NCBI GenBank assembly: GCA_024228355.1
Contig: JAAETN010000568.1
Coordinates: forward strand, 1-49,054
Direction: 5' to 3'
DNA from: Maribacter sp.
Lineage (GTDB): Bacteria; Bacteroidota; Bacteroidia; Flavobacteriales; Flavobacteriaceae
Length of the DNA: 49,054 bases
Shown: piece after piece, positions 1-8,517 of the stretch
How positions within the stretch are numbered: position 1 is the stretch's first letter
Layout: each line of letters begins with the position of its first letter
Program-made: the position numbers and the translations under genes
Notes under the pieces: model-generated
Seen by the model: the letters and a program-made list of their open reading frames with translations, nothing else
Told to the model about the DNA's origin: nothing
Databases searched by the model: none

Positions 1-1564
1 ACAATTCGATGCACTATTGCAGGAAAATTACAATGCTGGTAAACCCGGCGTCACCGCCTTAGTTTATAGAGATGGAAAAGTTTTATACCGCAAGGCCTTT
101 GGTATGGCGAATCTAGAACTCGATGTTCCCATGCAACCGGAAAATGTATTTGAACTGGGATCTATCACAAAACAATTTACATCAGTCTCCATCTTAATGT
201 TGATGGAACAAGGTAAATTGGGTTTAGATGATGAAATCACGAAATATCTACCCGAGTACCCTACAAATGGTAAAAAGATAACTATTCATAATTTATTGAA
301 CCATACATCCGGTATCAGGAGTTATACTGACCTACCTAACTTTAGAGCAACGGCAAGAACCGATCAAAGCCCAAAAGAAATCATAGACATTTTTAAAGAT
401 GAACCTATGGATTTTGATCCAGGGGAGAAATGGCACTATAATAACTCTGGCTATATAGTTTTAGGGTATATTATTGAAAAAGTTAGCGATAAATCCTATG
501 CTGATTTTATTTCCGATAACATATTTGTTCCCTTAAAAATGGAAAATTCGTATTACGGCAGTAAATCCAATTTGGTTAAAAAACGCGCCAGCGGCTACAT
601 GCCCATTGAAGAGGGTTACAAAAATGCCGATTATTTGAGTATGACTTTGCCATATGCAGCTGGTTCTTTAATGTCATGTGTAGATGATATGTTGTTATGG
701 CATAAAGCGGTACATAACAATACCTTGATATCAGCAGAAAGTAAAGCATTGGCATTCACCGGTGGTATCTTGAACAATGGTAAGCCAACCCATTATGGAT
801 ACGGCTGGCAGGTGAGCGAAATAAATGGTACGAAAAGCATAGAGCATGGCGGCGGTATTTTCGGTTATGTTACCCAAGGTGTTTATGTTCCAACAGAAAA
901 TGTTTATGTAATTCTACTTACCAATACCAATGGAATCTCACCCCAAGATCCCGCCGTTAAAATGGCAGCTTTGGCTATAGGCAAGCCCTATCCTTTGGAA
1001 GATGTCAGTGTTTCACTTACTCAGAAAGAATTGAACAAATGGGTAGGAAACTACGAGTTTGATAATGAGGTATTGAGAAGTATTACTTTAGAAGATGGAC
1101 AGCTCTATAGTCAACGTGAAGGAAGTGATAAATTAAAGATATATGCCGATTCTGCGACAAAGTTTCATTTTGAAGGCGGATTGACTACCTATGAGTTTAC
1201 CATTGAAAATGGAAAGAAAGTGGCGAATTTTGCAGCTCGCATAAACAAATCCAAAGGGATGGAAACAGATCGTAAGCCAGAAACTGAAAAAGAAGTCATA
1301 ACCATTGCCGCGAATACATTGGATGATTATTTGGGTAGTTATGAGTTACAACCTGGCTTTATAATAAAAGTTACCAACAAAGAAGGTAAAATATTTGTCC
1401 AGGCTACCGGTCAGCCAGAATTTGAGATGTTCCCAGAAGCAGAAGACGTCTTCTTTTTAAAAGTAGTGGCCGCACAATTGGTCTTTGGGAGAAATGATTC
1501 AGGTAAGGTAGTTAACCTTACCCTAAACCAAGGAGGGCAATCTCTAAAAGGAGATAAAAAATAA
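1..1564 (+). CDS. Serine hydrolase, beta-lactamase/class C (S12) family, 5'-truncated by window
   Basis: A penicillin-binding-protein-like serine hydrolase. The reading frame is already open at base 2 (codons for QFDALLQE precede the first in-window TTG at 17), so the true start and signal peptide lie outside the window. Counting from the TTG, the nucleophile motif S49-I-T-K52 is followed by Y141-N-N and H277-G-G, the three active-site motifs of the family. After about residue 340 come beta-rich repeats that resemble the C-terminal extension of Bacteroidota serine hydrolases. Such proteins are usually exported esterases or peptidases; the substrate cannot be read from sequence. Its stop lies 3 bp from the stop of the convergent thioesterase gene. 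Confidence 0.9.
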   Translation, partial: QFDALLQENYNAGKPGVTALVYRDGKVLYRKAFGMANLELDVPMQPENVFELGSITKQFTSVSILMLMEQGKLGLDDEITKYLPEYPTNGKKITIHNLLNHTSGIRSYTDLPNFRATARTDQSPKEIIDIFKDEPMDFDPGEKWHYNNSGYIVLGYIIEKVSDKSYADFISDNIFVPLKMENSYYGSKSNLVKKRASGYMPIEEGYKNADYLSMTLPYAAGSLMSCVDDMLLWHKAVHNNTLISAESKALAFTGGILNNGKPTHYGYGWQVSEINGTKSIEHGGGIFGYVTQGVYVPTENVYVILLTNTNGISPQDPAVKMAALAIGKPYPLEDVSVSLTQKELNKWVGNYEFDNEVLRSITLEDGQLYSQREGSDKLKIYADSATKFHFEGGLTTYEFTIENGKKVANFAARINKSKGMETDRKPETEKEVITIAANTLDDYLGSYELQPGFIIKVTNKEGKIFVQATGQPEFEMFPEAEDVFFLKVVAAQLVFGRNDSGKVVNLTLNQGGQSLKGDKK

Positions 1565-1567
1565 GGA

Positions 1568-2002
1568 CTAGATTTCTATTTTAGTTTGGATGAGGTTTGA
1601 AATACCCTTGGCGATCATTCGGGTTTTATCGGCGTTCCATACCTCGCATTCGGCGTTGATGATCTGCTTGCCTTTTTTGATAACCTTGGTCTGCGCAATG
1701 ATGGTTTCGCCTGTTTTGGCACGACTAAAATAGTCAACTGAAAGGCTTACGGTAGTGTACACATGTAAAACGCCCGAAGAGAAAACTGCAGCGCCAATCG
1801 CATCATCTATAATGGCTGCCGTAGTGCCCCCATGTATAATGCCCAGAGGGTTGGTCATTTCTTCACGAACAACATAAGAAAATTCAAGTTCACCAGCTTC
1901 AGCTCTGATTAGTGTAGGGTTCAGCCATTGCATTAATGGGCTGGGGGATTGTGAAGCGTCTTTGCCAATTTGTAACTTAAATAATTCGAGGGCCTTGTTC
2001 AT
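1568..2002 (-). CDS. PaaI-type hotdog-fold thioesterase
   Basis: A 144-residue single-domain acyl-CoA thioesterase of the PaaI/YdiI hotdog type, at the family's usual length. The loop with H57-G-G, followed by T-A-A-I-I-D-D (acidic residues at 66-67), is the conserved PaaI active-site region, and the C-terminal half supplies the expected beta-strands. It should act in the cytoplasm on small or aromatic acyl-CoA thioesters. The substrate is not deducible. It is convergent with the upstream serine hydrolase with almost no spacer and appears monocistronic. The ATG at 2002 is the only sensible start. Confidence 0.85.
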   Translation of the reverse strand: MNKALELFKLQIGKDASQSPSPLMQWLNPTLIRAEAGELEFSYVVREEMTNPLGIIHGGTTAAIIDDAIGAAVFSSGVLHVYTTVSLSVDYFSRAKTGETIIAQTKVIKKGKQIINAECEVWNADKTRMIAKGISNLIQTKIEI

Positions 2003-2196
2003 AGGATTGTTTTATTAACCCAAAGATACAATGCATGGATTAAATTGTCCTTCAGGTGGAAATAGGATTTAATTATACCCTATTAAATAATGTCGTAGTA
2101 AATCCTTTACATAATCATTTCCGTTCGGGGTGCGAACCACGGTGCGTATGTTTTTTAGTAGGCAAATTACCTGGTTAGAACATGGATTTTAGTTCT

Positions 2197-2640
2197 TTAT
2201 CTAATTCCCGTATCTATAACAATTTCAAGAAAGACAGTTTTGTCAGCCTCAATTTTAATTGTTTCCGGTAAAGTGGTACCGAAAAGATGTTCTAATTCAA
2301 GATCAATAAAATAGTCACCTTCGGGAAGATCAAAGTTGAAGGAGCCATCCAAATTAGGTTCCAAAATTCCCAGCTTTGATTTTTTATCCGCTGTCCAGAC
2401 TCCAATTGGCCATGTCTTGAAGGTAGCATCAGTGGGTTGGCAATTCGGATCAGGGGGAAAGGTTTCCACAGGGCAAAGAGGACCTATGGATATAGTTCCT
2501 GTCAAAAGACCTAGTTCCAAATTTCCATCTTCTTGATTACAGCCACTAAGAGGAACTATGATGATTGCAGCAGCCAATAACAAAAGGCTTTTAGATGAAG
2601 GCACTAATACATTGACAAGCCATGAAATAGGATTCTTCAT
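2197..2640 (-). CDS. Hypothetical lipoprotein
   Basis: I do not recognise a named family. I place the start at the ATG at 2640, because the longer frame begins with a TTG at 2649. The resulting 147-residue protein has a basic N-terminus, a hydrophobic stretch and a lipobox (P-L-S-G-C34), so it is probably a lipoprotein. The mature part is rich in acidic residues and beta-forming segments, with D/G turns such as PNLDGSFNFDLPEGDYFIDLE. That recalls the prealbumin-like or carboxypeptidase-regulatory folds common in Bacteroidota surface proteins. It stands alone, with about 190 bp and 235 bp of non-coding DNA on its flanks. Confidence 0.6.
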   Translation of the reverse strand: MKNPISWLVNVLVPSSKSLLLLAAAIIIVPLSGCNQEDGNLELGLLTGTISIGPLCPVETFPPDPNCQPTDATFKTWPIGVWTADKKSKLGILEPNLDGSFNFDLPEGDYFIDLELEHLFGTTLPETIKIEADKTVFLEIVIDTGIR

Positions 2641-2885
2641 TATATGCAAGAATTTAGGGTTTTCATATTAATGTCGCAAAAAGTCACTATGTTTTTAAAG
2701 TAAAACCATAATCTATCATAAGCTGCTGAAACGGTATAATGACAATGACAAATGATAATTTCTGCCTATAAGATGAGCTGTAAAGTAATAGGTTGCCTTA
2801 TTTTGCCCAGTAAATCGAAGATATCATTACTACCGTTATATCGTTGGTTTGAATTTTAAACCAGACAAATCCAATCATATGAATC

Positions 2886-3575
2886 TCACATGTCATAAGG
2901 GCAATCCTTAAAATAGTCTTGAATACTAAATTTACGGTCCTCGAAACTGTCTTGAAGAATTTTAAAATGTTGAATACGATCTACCCGAAATGCCCTATAG
3001 TCTTTTCGTAGATGACACCAGGCAATCAATATCCATTTTTGGTAGGTTGAGAATAGGGCACAAGGCTCAATTTTCCTAAAAGTGATATTGGGGTCATCGG
3101 CCTTACGGTAGTTGATCTCTATACAATTGAAATGGGTAATCGCCAATTGAATTTCCGATAGGGCATTGCTCGATATATTTTCGTAGCTCTGATCAAAAAC
3201 ATGTATTTTATTATTCAACAATTCACTTTTCTCGAGAACGGAAGACTTAAAAACAGATTTGATCTTCGTAAGTGCTTCTTCAAAATCGTTCTTAAAAGAT
3301 GAATCGTTACTTTGTTTTACCAAATGCTGTGCTGTAATTAGGGCATTGGCTTGTTTCTCCGTGAATTGAACAGGCGCTACAGTATAGCCGTCCATGAGTG
3401 TATAGCCACGACCTTCGAGGGTGATTACGGGAACACCAGCGGCTATCAATTTCTGAATGTCTCGATAAACCGTTCGAATGCTTACATCGAACTTTCCAGA
3501 CAGTTCTGTGGCCGTTAAAACCCGTCTGGATTTTAGTAAGGTAAGAATGCTGATAAGTCTCGATAGTTGCGACAT
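2886..3575 (-). CDS. YafY-type HTH/WYL transcriptional regulator
   Basis: A 229-residue regulator with an N-terminal DeoR-like winged helix-turn-helix (about residues 5-60, with the motif SIRTVYRDIQKL) and a C-terminal WYL ligand-sensing domain ending in a DYRAFRVDRI-type strand. I use the ATG at 3575 rather than the GTG at 3608, because a perfect 10-bp inverted repeat (3584-3613) lies between them and is better explained as an operator. The gene follows the VOC gene by 53 bp in the same direction, so the pair is probably co-transcribed or co-regulated. WYL domains are known to bind ligands or nucleic acids; the ligand here is unknown. Confidence 0.87.
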   Translation of the reverse strand: MSQLSRLISILTLLKSRRVLTATELSGKFDVSIRTVYRDIQKLIAAGVPVITLEGRGYTLMDGYTVAPVQFTEKQANALITAQHLVKQSNDSSFKNDFEEALTKIKSVFKSSVLEKSELLNNKIHVFDQSYENISSNALSEIQLAITHFNCIEINYRKADDPNITFRKIEPCALFSTYQKWILIAWCHLRKDYRAFRVDRIQHFKILQDSFEDRKFSIQDYFKDCPYDM

Positions 3576-3583
3576 AAAAGTTA

Positions 3584-3613
3584 AGGTAGTGAACCTATTA
3601 AAATTCACTACCT
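3584..3613 (-). promoter_or_regulatory. Putative operator of the YafY/WYL regulator (10-bp inverted repeat)
   Basis: AGGTAGTGAA (3584-3593) and TTCACTACCT (3604-3613) form a perfect inverted repeat with a 10-bp AT-rich spacer. The centre-to-centre distance of 20 bp suits a dimeric helix-turn-helix regulator binding on one face of DNA. It lies 9 bp upstream of the regulator's ATG and 15 bp beyond the VOC gene's stop. Autoregulation is an inference from position. Confidence 0.6.
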
Positions 3614-3628
3614 AGGTTTAATTGTTCG

Positions 3629-4000
3629 TTACTTCCAGGAATGTAATGCCACTTTGTTGCCCTCGGTATCTATAAGCTGGGCCATAAAACCATTTTCACC
3701 AATATCGGTTTTGGGCATTATGACTTTACCACCAGCTGTCTCAACACGGGAAAGGGGAGTGCTGAGGTCATCCCCTCCGTTTAGGTAAATGGTAACACCA
3801 TCAGCAGAGGGGTTTGCTCCTTCCATTTGCATGATACCACCACCTACACCATTATTTTCCTGATCAAAGGGGAACATTCCATATTTGCCTTCGGGCATGG
3901 GCATATCACTGATTTCTATACCCAACATAGTGTTGTAAAACTTTTTGGCCCTTTCGTAATCTGTTGCTGGTATCTCGAACCAACTAATTGCATTTTTCAT
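3629..4000 (-). CDS. VOC family protein (glyoxalase/bleomycin-resistance fold)
   Basis: A 123-residue vicinal-oxygen-chelate protein made of two beta-alpha-beta-beta-beta modules. The N-terminal module starts ISWFEIPATDYERAKKFY, a hallmark of this subgroup, and the chain ends in VALHSW, where the second module's metal-ligand region normally lies. Family members act as lyases, dioxygenases or antibiotic-binding proteins, and single-domain members function as dimers. The substrate is unknown. It precedes the YafY-type regulator gene, which is a plausible local controller. Confidence 0.85.
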   Translation of the reverse strand: MKNAISWFEIPATDYERAKKFYNTMLGIEISDMPMPEGKYGMFPFDQENNGVGGGIMQMEGANPSADGVTIYLNGGDDLSTPLSRVETAGGKVIMPKTDIGENGFMAQLIDTEGNKVALHSWK

Positions 4001-4137
4001 TGTATATCATTTTTAAGGTTTAACAAGATACAAAGTTAATGGTTATAGTGTCAGATTATGTCAGGGGTTAATTTATTTAAAATCAACTTTCATTTTTTTA
4101 ACAAGTAGTAATCATATAATGCTATTTAGTAATTCTT

Positions 4138-5838
4138 TTAGCGCAACATTTCCGCAATTTTTGGCCGTGTCATTTCAATCTGGGCATAATCCAACTTAAG
4201 TCCAAGTGGTGCAAGTTCTTTTCCAAAAAACTCATAAACACCTTTGACCTCGTGATAGGGACCTGAAACCGATTGAAAAGGGGTATGTCCATATTTATTC
4301 ACTAATGTCTTGTCTGCACCATACTTCAACAACATTTCGATGATTTCGATATGGCAAAAGAAGGCAGCTGTATGCAGCGGCGATGAAGATTCATTATTTC
4401 TGAAATTTACATTGGCACCGGCCTCGATCAATAGTTTGGCAACTTCTGTTTTGCCAAAAACAATAGCTGTTATTAAAGGACTTGAACCACCTGTGGGTTC
4501 TTTTTCATCCAGATCGGAACCTGCTTTAATATGTTCACGAACTGCTTCAAGATTACCCTGAATTGCCGCTTCGTGAAGCCCAATAATCTGGGTCGTTGAT
4601 GTTGTGTTTACAGCAGTTAGTTGTTCTTTATTTGCCTGTTTGGCATAAACGGTAATCGTAAGAAGCGCTGCTATTGCCATCACTGCAGATACCTTTTTCA
4701 TTGAATGGGTTTTTTGAAATAGTTGATTATATAAATACACAAGGACATTGCTTACTATGAAGGTCAAAAGGGTCAACACAATAAATTTAATAAAAACGGG
4801 AATATCCCAGTTCAACATAAGTGTTGCAATAACACCCAAGACTACAACATGTATTATATAGACCTGATATGAATTCCTGTTTAAATGGGCCATAAGCCTA
4901 TTGCTTTTATTAAAATTAAATCGAAACAGGTAAACAAAAACGTATAGGAAACTTAACATGGATACTAGTAATGTCGCATAATATACAGTCCTGTCAACCA
5001 CTTCCGAAATAAAAAAGTAATTCCGATCAGGGGTTATCATATTGAAAAAGAGATTCAAGGCAACAACGGTAAATACACTCACTGCAAGGGTCAGTGCCAC
5101 ATTGGCCCAAATATAATTTTTCTTGTTCTTGGTATTCGACTCAAAGATATTAAGCTCATAACATAAGGAGCCCAATAAAAAAACCATAAAATATACCAAC
5201 AGCCTTTCTCTTTGAAAATGAAGAATAGAGGAGTTGAACCAGCCACTAAGATCACTGAACGAAATAACCAAGCTATACACAAGACCTAGTACTAAGGTTA
5301 ATAACACTCCTGTTCTTAAGGATAGTTTCATTGACAAGGCATTGGTTTTTGATAAGGCCAGATACACCACTTGAAATAAAAACAGTACAGGTAAGAACCA
5401 TAACCAGTTTTGAACCGGATTATCGGAAAATAAATATGGATTACCACCCACTCTTTGAAATATATGGAAGTAGGTATACCATTCTTCTTGGGGTAGGCCC
5501 CTTGAATAAAGGAATATTACCTTATAGGCAGGTATTAGGGTAAAAACAGCCATTATCCAGGGCAGCATAATCCTATTGAATTTTGACTTGAAAAATTCCC
5601 AGTTGTTTTTATTTTTTATTGATCTGGGTATAAAATATCCTGAAATAAAAAAGATAATAAACATCACAAAAAGATCCAAATACATTCGTATGAGTCCTAT
5701 TGAACTGTTCTTGGCCGGATCACTCACAATCCAGGTATCCTGCAAAATAGATTCATAAACTATTCCTGAGTGTAATAGGACCACCAATAAGATTAAAAAG
5801 GTCCTTAAGTTGTCTAAAAAATAGAGTCGCGTTTTCAT
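4138..5838 (-). CDS. Acyltransferase-3 membrane protein fused to a C-terminal ankyrin-repeat domain
   Basis: A 566-residue two-part protein. Residues 1-375 are a polytopic acyltransferase-3 (OafA/OpgC-like) domain with about ten membrane spans and the catalytic R12-x10-H23 motif in the first span. From M380 the chain has a signal-like segment (basic MKK, then a hydrophobic stretch ending in YAK), followed by about 110 residues of ankyrin repeats (for example GLHEAAIQGNLEAV and SPLHTAAFFCHIEIIEMLL). Ten spans plus this eleventh would put the ankyrin part in the periplasm. Known relatives O-acylate glycans. The fusion suggests protein-guided acylation or two formerly separate genes. A separate start at 4701 cannot be excluded, but no ribosome-binding site is visible there. 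Confidence 0.85.
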   Translation of the reverse strand: MKTRLYFLDNLRTFLILLVVLLHSGIVYESILQDTWIVSDPAKNSSIGLIRMYLDLFVMFIIFFISGYFIPRSIKNKNNWEFFKSKFNRIMLPWIMAVFTLIPAYKVIFLYSRGLPQEEWYTYFHIFQRVGGNPYLFSDNPVQNWLWFLPVLFLFQVVYLALSKTNALSMKLSLRTGVLLTLVLGLVYSLVISFSDLSGWFNSSILHFQRERLLVYFMVFLLGSLCYELNIFESNTKNKKNYIWANVALTLAVSVFTVVALNLFFNMITPDRNYFFISEVVDRTVYYATLLVSMLSFLYVFVYLFRFNFNKSNRLMAHLNRNSYQVYIIHVVVLGVIATLMLNWDIPVFIKFIVLTLLTFIVSNVLVYLYNQLFQKTHSMKKVSAVMAIAALLTITVYAKQANKEQLTAVNTTSTTQIIGLHEAAIQGNLEAVREHIKAGSDLDEKEPTGGSSPLITAIVFGKTEVAKLLIEAGANVNFRNNESSSPLHTAAFFCHIEIIEMLLKYGADKTLVNKYGHTPFQSVSGPYHEVKGVYEFFGKELAPLGLKLDYAQIEMTRPKIAEMLR

Positions 5839-6078
5839 TATTTCTTGATTTAAGTTTTACATTTTTTTCTATGATGTAAAGTTCCAATAAGCCATGATGC
5901 AACACTTATCAAGAAAATGACAAAACGTGTAAAGTTTGATGAAGCACTATAAAATATGCGGAATCGATATAAATTATGACGCATGTGATAATGAACAAGG
6001 TTTTAAAGTGGAAATAACAAGTAGACCAATTTATTGCTGTTTTGTGCATTAAAATCCTAACAGCGGTTTTCGTTTTCG

Positions 6079-6095
6079 TATCTTGTACTATACAA
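6079..6095 (+). promoter_or_regulatory. TATCTTGTAC motif with TTGTA-N3-TACAA dyad upstream of the AraC-TPR regulator
   Basis: TATCTTGTAC (6079-6088) overlaps a small dyad, TTGTA-CTA-TACAA (6083-6095), which ends 29 bp before the chosen ATG. The related regulator at 46136 has TAACTTGTAC at 46096-46105 with its own TTGTACAA palindrome 28 bp before its ATG. This could be a promoter -7 region or a shared operator. The two-copy sample is too small to decide. Confidence 0.35.
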
Positions 6096-6124
6096 TTCCA
6101 AATTTCGAATTAGCAAAAAAGCCA

Positions 6125-8497
6125 ATGCCCGATTCTAACCCAATAAAAATTGAATTTATACATAAAATAACAGGGATTATTGAAGGAAACTTGTCCAATG
6201 AAAATTTTGGGGTTTCTGAACTTGCCAATGAAATAGGCATGAGTCGCTCTAACCTACTTCGCAAAATTAAAAAAGCTACAAATTTATCTGCCAGTCAGTT
6301 TATCAGACAAATCCGCCTGAAAAACGCCATGGAAATGCTGAAGGAGAATGACATTACGGTTTCCGAGGTATCCTATGAAGTAGGTTTTGGCAGCACTTCG
6401 TATTTTGTCAAATGCTTTCACGATCATTACGGATACCCACCCGGGGAGGTAGCAAAAAGAGCACTCGATGAAAGTGATGCCAATTCGGTTGATCAATTGG
6501 CAGATGATCCAATCCCGGAACAAAATAAAATAGTACGGTTCTGGGAAGAATTAAAACGCCGGAAAGTGGGTAAGGTAATTATCATTTATGCTTCCGTTAC
6601 CTTTATCTTACTTCAACTGCTGAGTGTCTTGATTGAACCGCTCTATCTTCCACAATGGACAATGACCTTCGTAATCGTATTGCTGGCCATAGGTTTCCCT
6701 ATCGCCGTACTTTTTTCTTGGATCTTTGATATTACCCCATCGGGTATTCAGGTAACCCAATCCCTTGATATGGAAGGCAATGTTAATCAAGGCCGTACCA
6801 ATCCCAAGAAAAGTATTCTGTTTACAGTAATCATTGGTGTGCTCCTGGTCATTGTTGCAGTTCTGGTGTATCCTAAAATAGTTGATAACAAGAATCAGGC
6901 TGAGCTGAATCCAGAACTTGAAAAATCGATTGCTGTTTTACCCTTTAAGAACGACAGTGATGATCCCAGAAATATTTATATCACTAATGGATTAATGGAA
7001 TCGATTCTGACCAACCTTCAAAACATTAAGGACCTTAGTGTGATTAGCAGGACATCTGTTGAAAAGTTCAGAACCGATCCCAAGACAATTCCGGAGATTT
7101 CAAAAGAGTTAAACGTGAATTATTTTGTGGAAGGCAGTGGTCAAAAAATCGACGATAACATATTATTGAACATCCAATTGATCGATGCCACTACCGATAA
7201 ACACCTGTGGGCAGAACAATACAAACGGGATGCAAAGGATATCTTTGAATTACAACAGGAAGTCGCCATAAAAATAGCGAACGAAATACAGGCAATAATA
7301 ACACCGGAAGAAGCAGAAAGGATCGATAAAATTCCCACGAACAACCTTGTTGCCTATGACTATTTCCTAAAAGGGTTGGATCAATTTTATAAAGGTAGCC
7401 GGGAGGGGTTGGAAGAAGCGATTCCTTACTTTGAAAAAGCGATTGAACACGATAACAAATTTTCACGAGCCTATGCCGATATTGCCATTTCGTATTACTA
7501 TTTAGATGCAATGCAAGCCGATAAGCAGAATTCGGACTTGATCAATGATTATGCAGACAAGGCCTTGTTATACGATTCAAAATCGCCGCAAGGTTTAATC
7601 GCCAAGGGCTTGTATTATATGAATACTGCGGAAAATGAAATGGCTGCACCCTATCTAGAAAAAGCATTGCAATACAATCCAAATTCTGCTATGGTCATTC
7701 GAACCCTATCAGAATTTTATACGAGCTATGTACCCAATACGGAAAAATACCTGGAGTATGCATTGAAGGGTATTCAATTGGATATTGCCGCCCATGATTC
7801 AACAACTACAAGTTATATTTATTTACATGTTAGTAATGCCTTTATACAATCGGGTTTTATTGATGAGGCTTCAGTATACATCAACAGGTCATTGAGCTAT
7901 AATCCTGAAAATCTGTTTTCCGAATATGTAAAGGCCTATATTCTTTATGCCAAAAACAGAGATTTGGACCAAACAAAGGAACTTTTGATCAATGCTTATA
8001 ATAAGGATGTCACCCGCTTGGATATACTTCAGGAAGTTGGAAAAATATGCTATTATATGCGCGATTATGAAAGTGCATATCAGTACTATAATAAGTTCTT
8101 GACAGCAAAAAAGGAATATAAGCTGGACATATATAAGGGCGAGGATGCCAAAATAGCGGTGGTATTGGAAAAAGTAGGGAAGACGTCCGAAGCTGAAAAC
8201 CTTTTTAAGGCTTATTTGGAGTATGCCGAAAATGACAAGTCTATTTACAAGGAATTAAGTTTGGCCATGTATTATTCGTACACAGGCGATACCCAAAAAG
8301 CACTTGAACACCTTAAGTTGTTCTCCCAACAAGACAACTATCATTACTGGACCATGATTTTTGTTAATATAGATCCCTTGGTCGACAATTTAAAAGAATT
8401 GCCAGAATTCCAGCAACTCATGGAGGATATCGAAAAAAAGTTCTGGAAAAACCATGAAAGGATCAAGGTGTCCTTGGAAGAGAAAAAATTACTCTGA
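6125..8497 (+). CDS. Membrane-tethered AraC-type regulator with TolB-like and TPR domains (three spans)
   Basis: A 790-residue one-component regulator. I use the ATG at 6125; the longer frame would begin with TTG at 6083. Domains in order: AraC/HTH_18 DNA-binding domain (about 10-110, including EIGMSRSNLLRKI and EVGFGSTSYFVKCF); linker; a two-span module starting FWEELKRRKVGKV (about 140-205), also seen in proteobacterial TPR regulators and adenylate cyclases; a third span (231-250); a TolB/FlgO-like domain starting SIAVLPFKN (268-400); then tetratricopeptide repeats to about 780. Three spans put the TolB-TPR part in the periplasm and the HTH in the cytoplasm, as in CadC. Targets are unknown. 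It is divergent from the acyltransferase-ankyrin gene and related to the gene at 46136. Confidence 0.88.
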   Translation: MPDSNPIKIEFIHKITGIIEGNLSNENFGVSELANEIGMSRSNLLRKIKKATNLSASQFIRQIRLKNAMEMLKENDITVSEVSYEVGFGSTSYFVKCFHDHYGYPPGEVAKRALDESDANSVDQLADDPIPEQNKIVRFWEELKRRKVGKVIIIYASVTFILLQLLSVLIEPLYLPQWTMTFVIVLLAIGFPIAVLFSWIFDITPSGIQVTQSLDMEGNVNQGRTNPKKSILFTVIIGVLLVIVAVLVYPKIVDNKNQAELNPELEKSIAVLPFKNDSDDPRNIYITNGLMESILTNLQNIKDLSVISRTSVEKFRTDPKTIPEISKELNVNYFVEGSGQKIDDNILLNIQLIDATTDKHLWAEQYKRDAKDIFELQQEVAIKIANEIQAIITPEEAERIDKIPTNNLVAYDYFLKGLDQFYKGSREGLEEAIPYFEKAIEHDNKFSRAYADIAISYYYLDAMQADKQNSDLINDYADKALLYDSKSPQGLIAKGLYYMNTAENEMAAPYLEKALQYNPNSAMVIRTLSEFYTSYVPNTEKYLEYALKGIQLDIAAHDSTTTSYIYLHVSNAFIQSGFIDEASVYINRSLSYNPENLFSEYVKAYILYAKNRDLDQTKELLINAYNKDVTRLDILQEVGKICYYMRDYESAYQYYNKFLTAKKEYKLDIYKGEDAKIAVVLEKVGKTSEAENLFKAYLEYAENDKSIYKELSLAMYYSYTGDTQKALEHLKLFSQQDNYHYWTMIFVNIDPLVDNLKELPEFQQLMEDIEKKFWKNHERIKVSLEEKKLL

Positions 8498-8517
8498 ATT
8501 TACAGCTAAAATTGATA

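Noticed and set aside
2336-2536. Frame on the plus strand opposite the lipoprotein gene
   Set aside because: It is an antisense shadow of the lipoprotein's coding sequence, with no sensible composition or start context.
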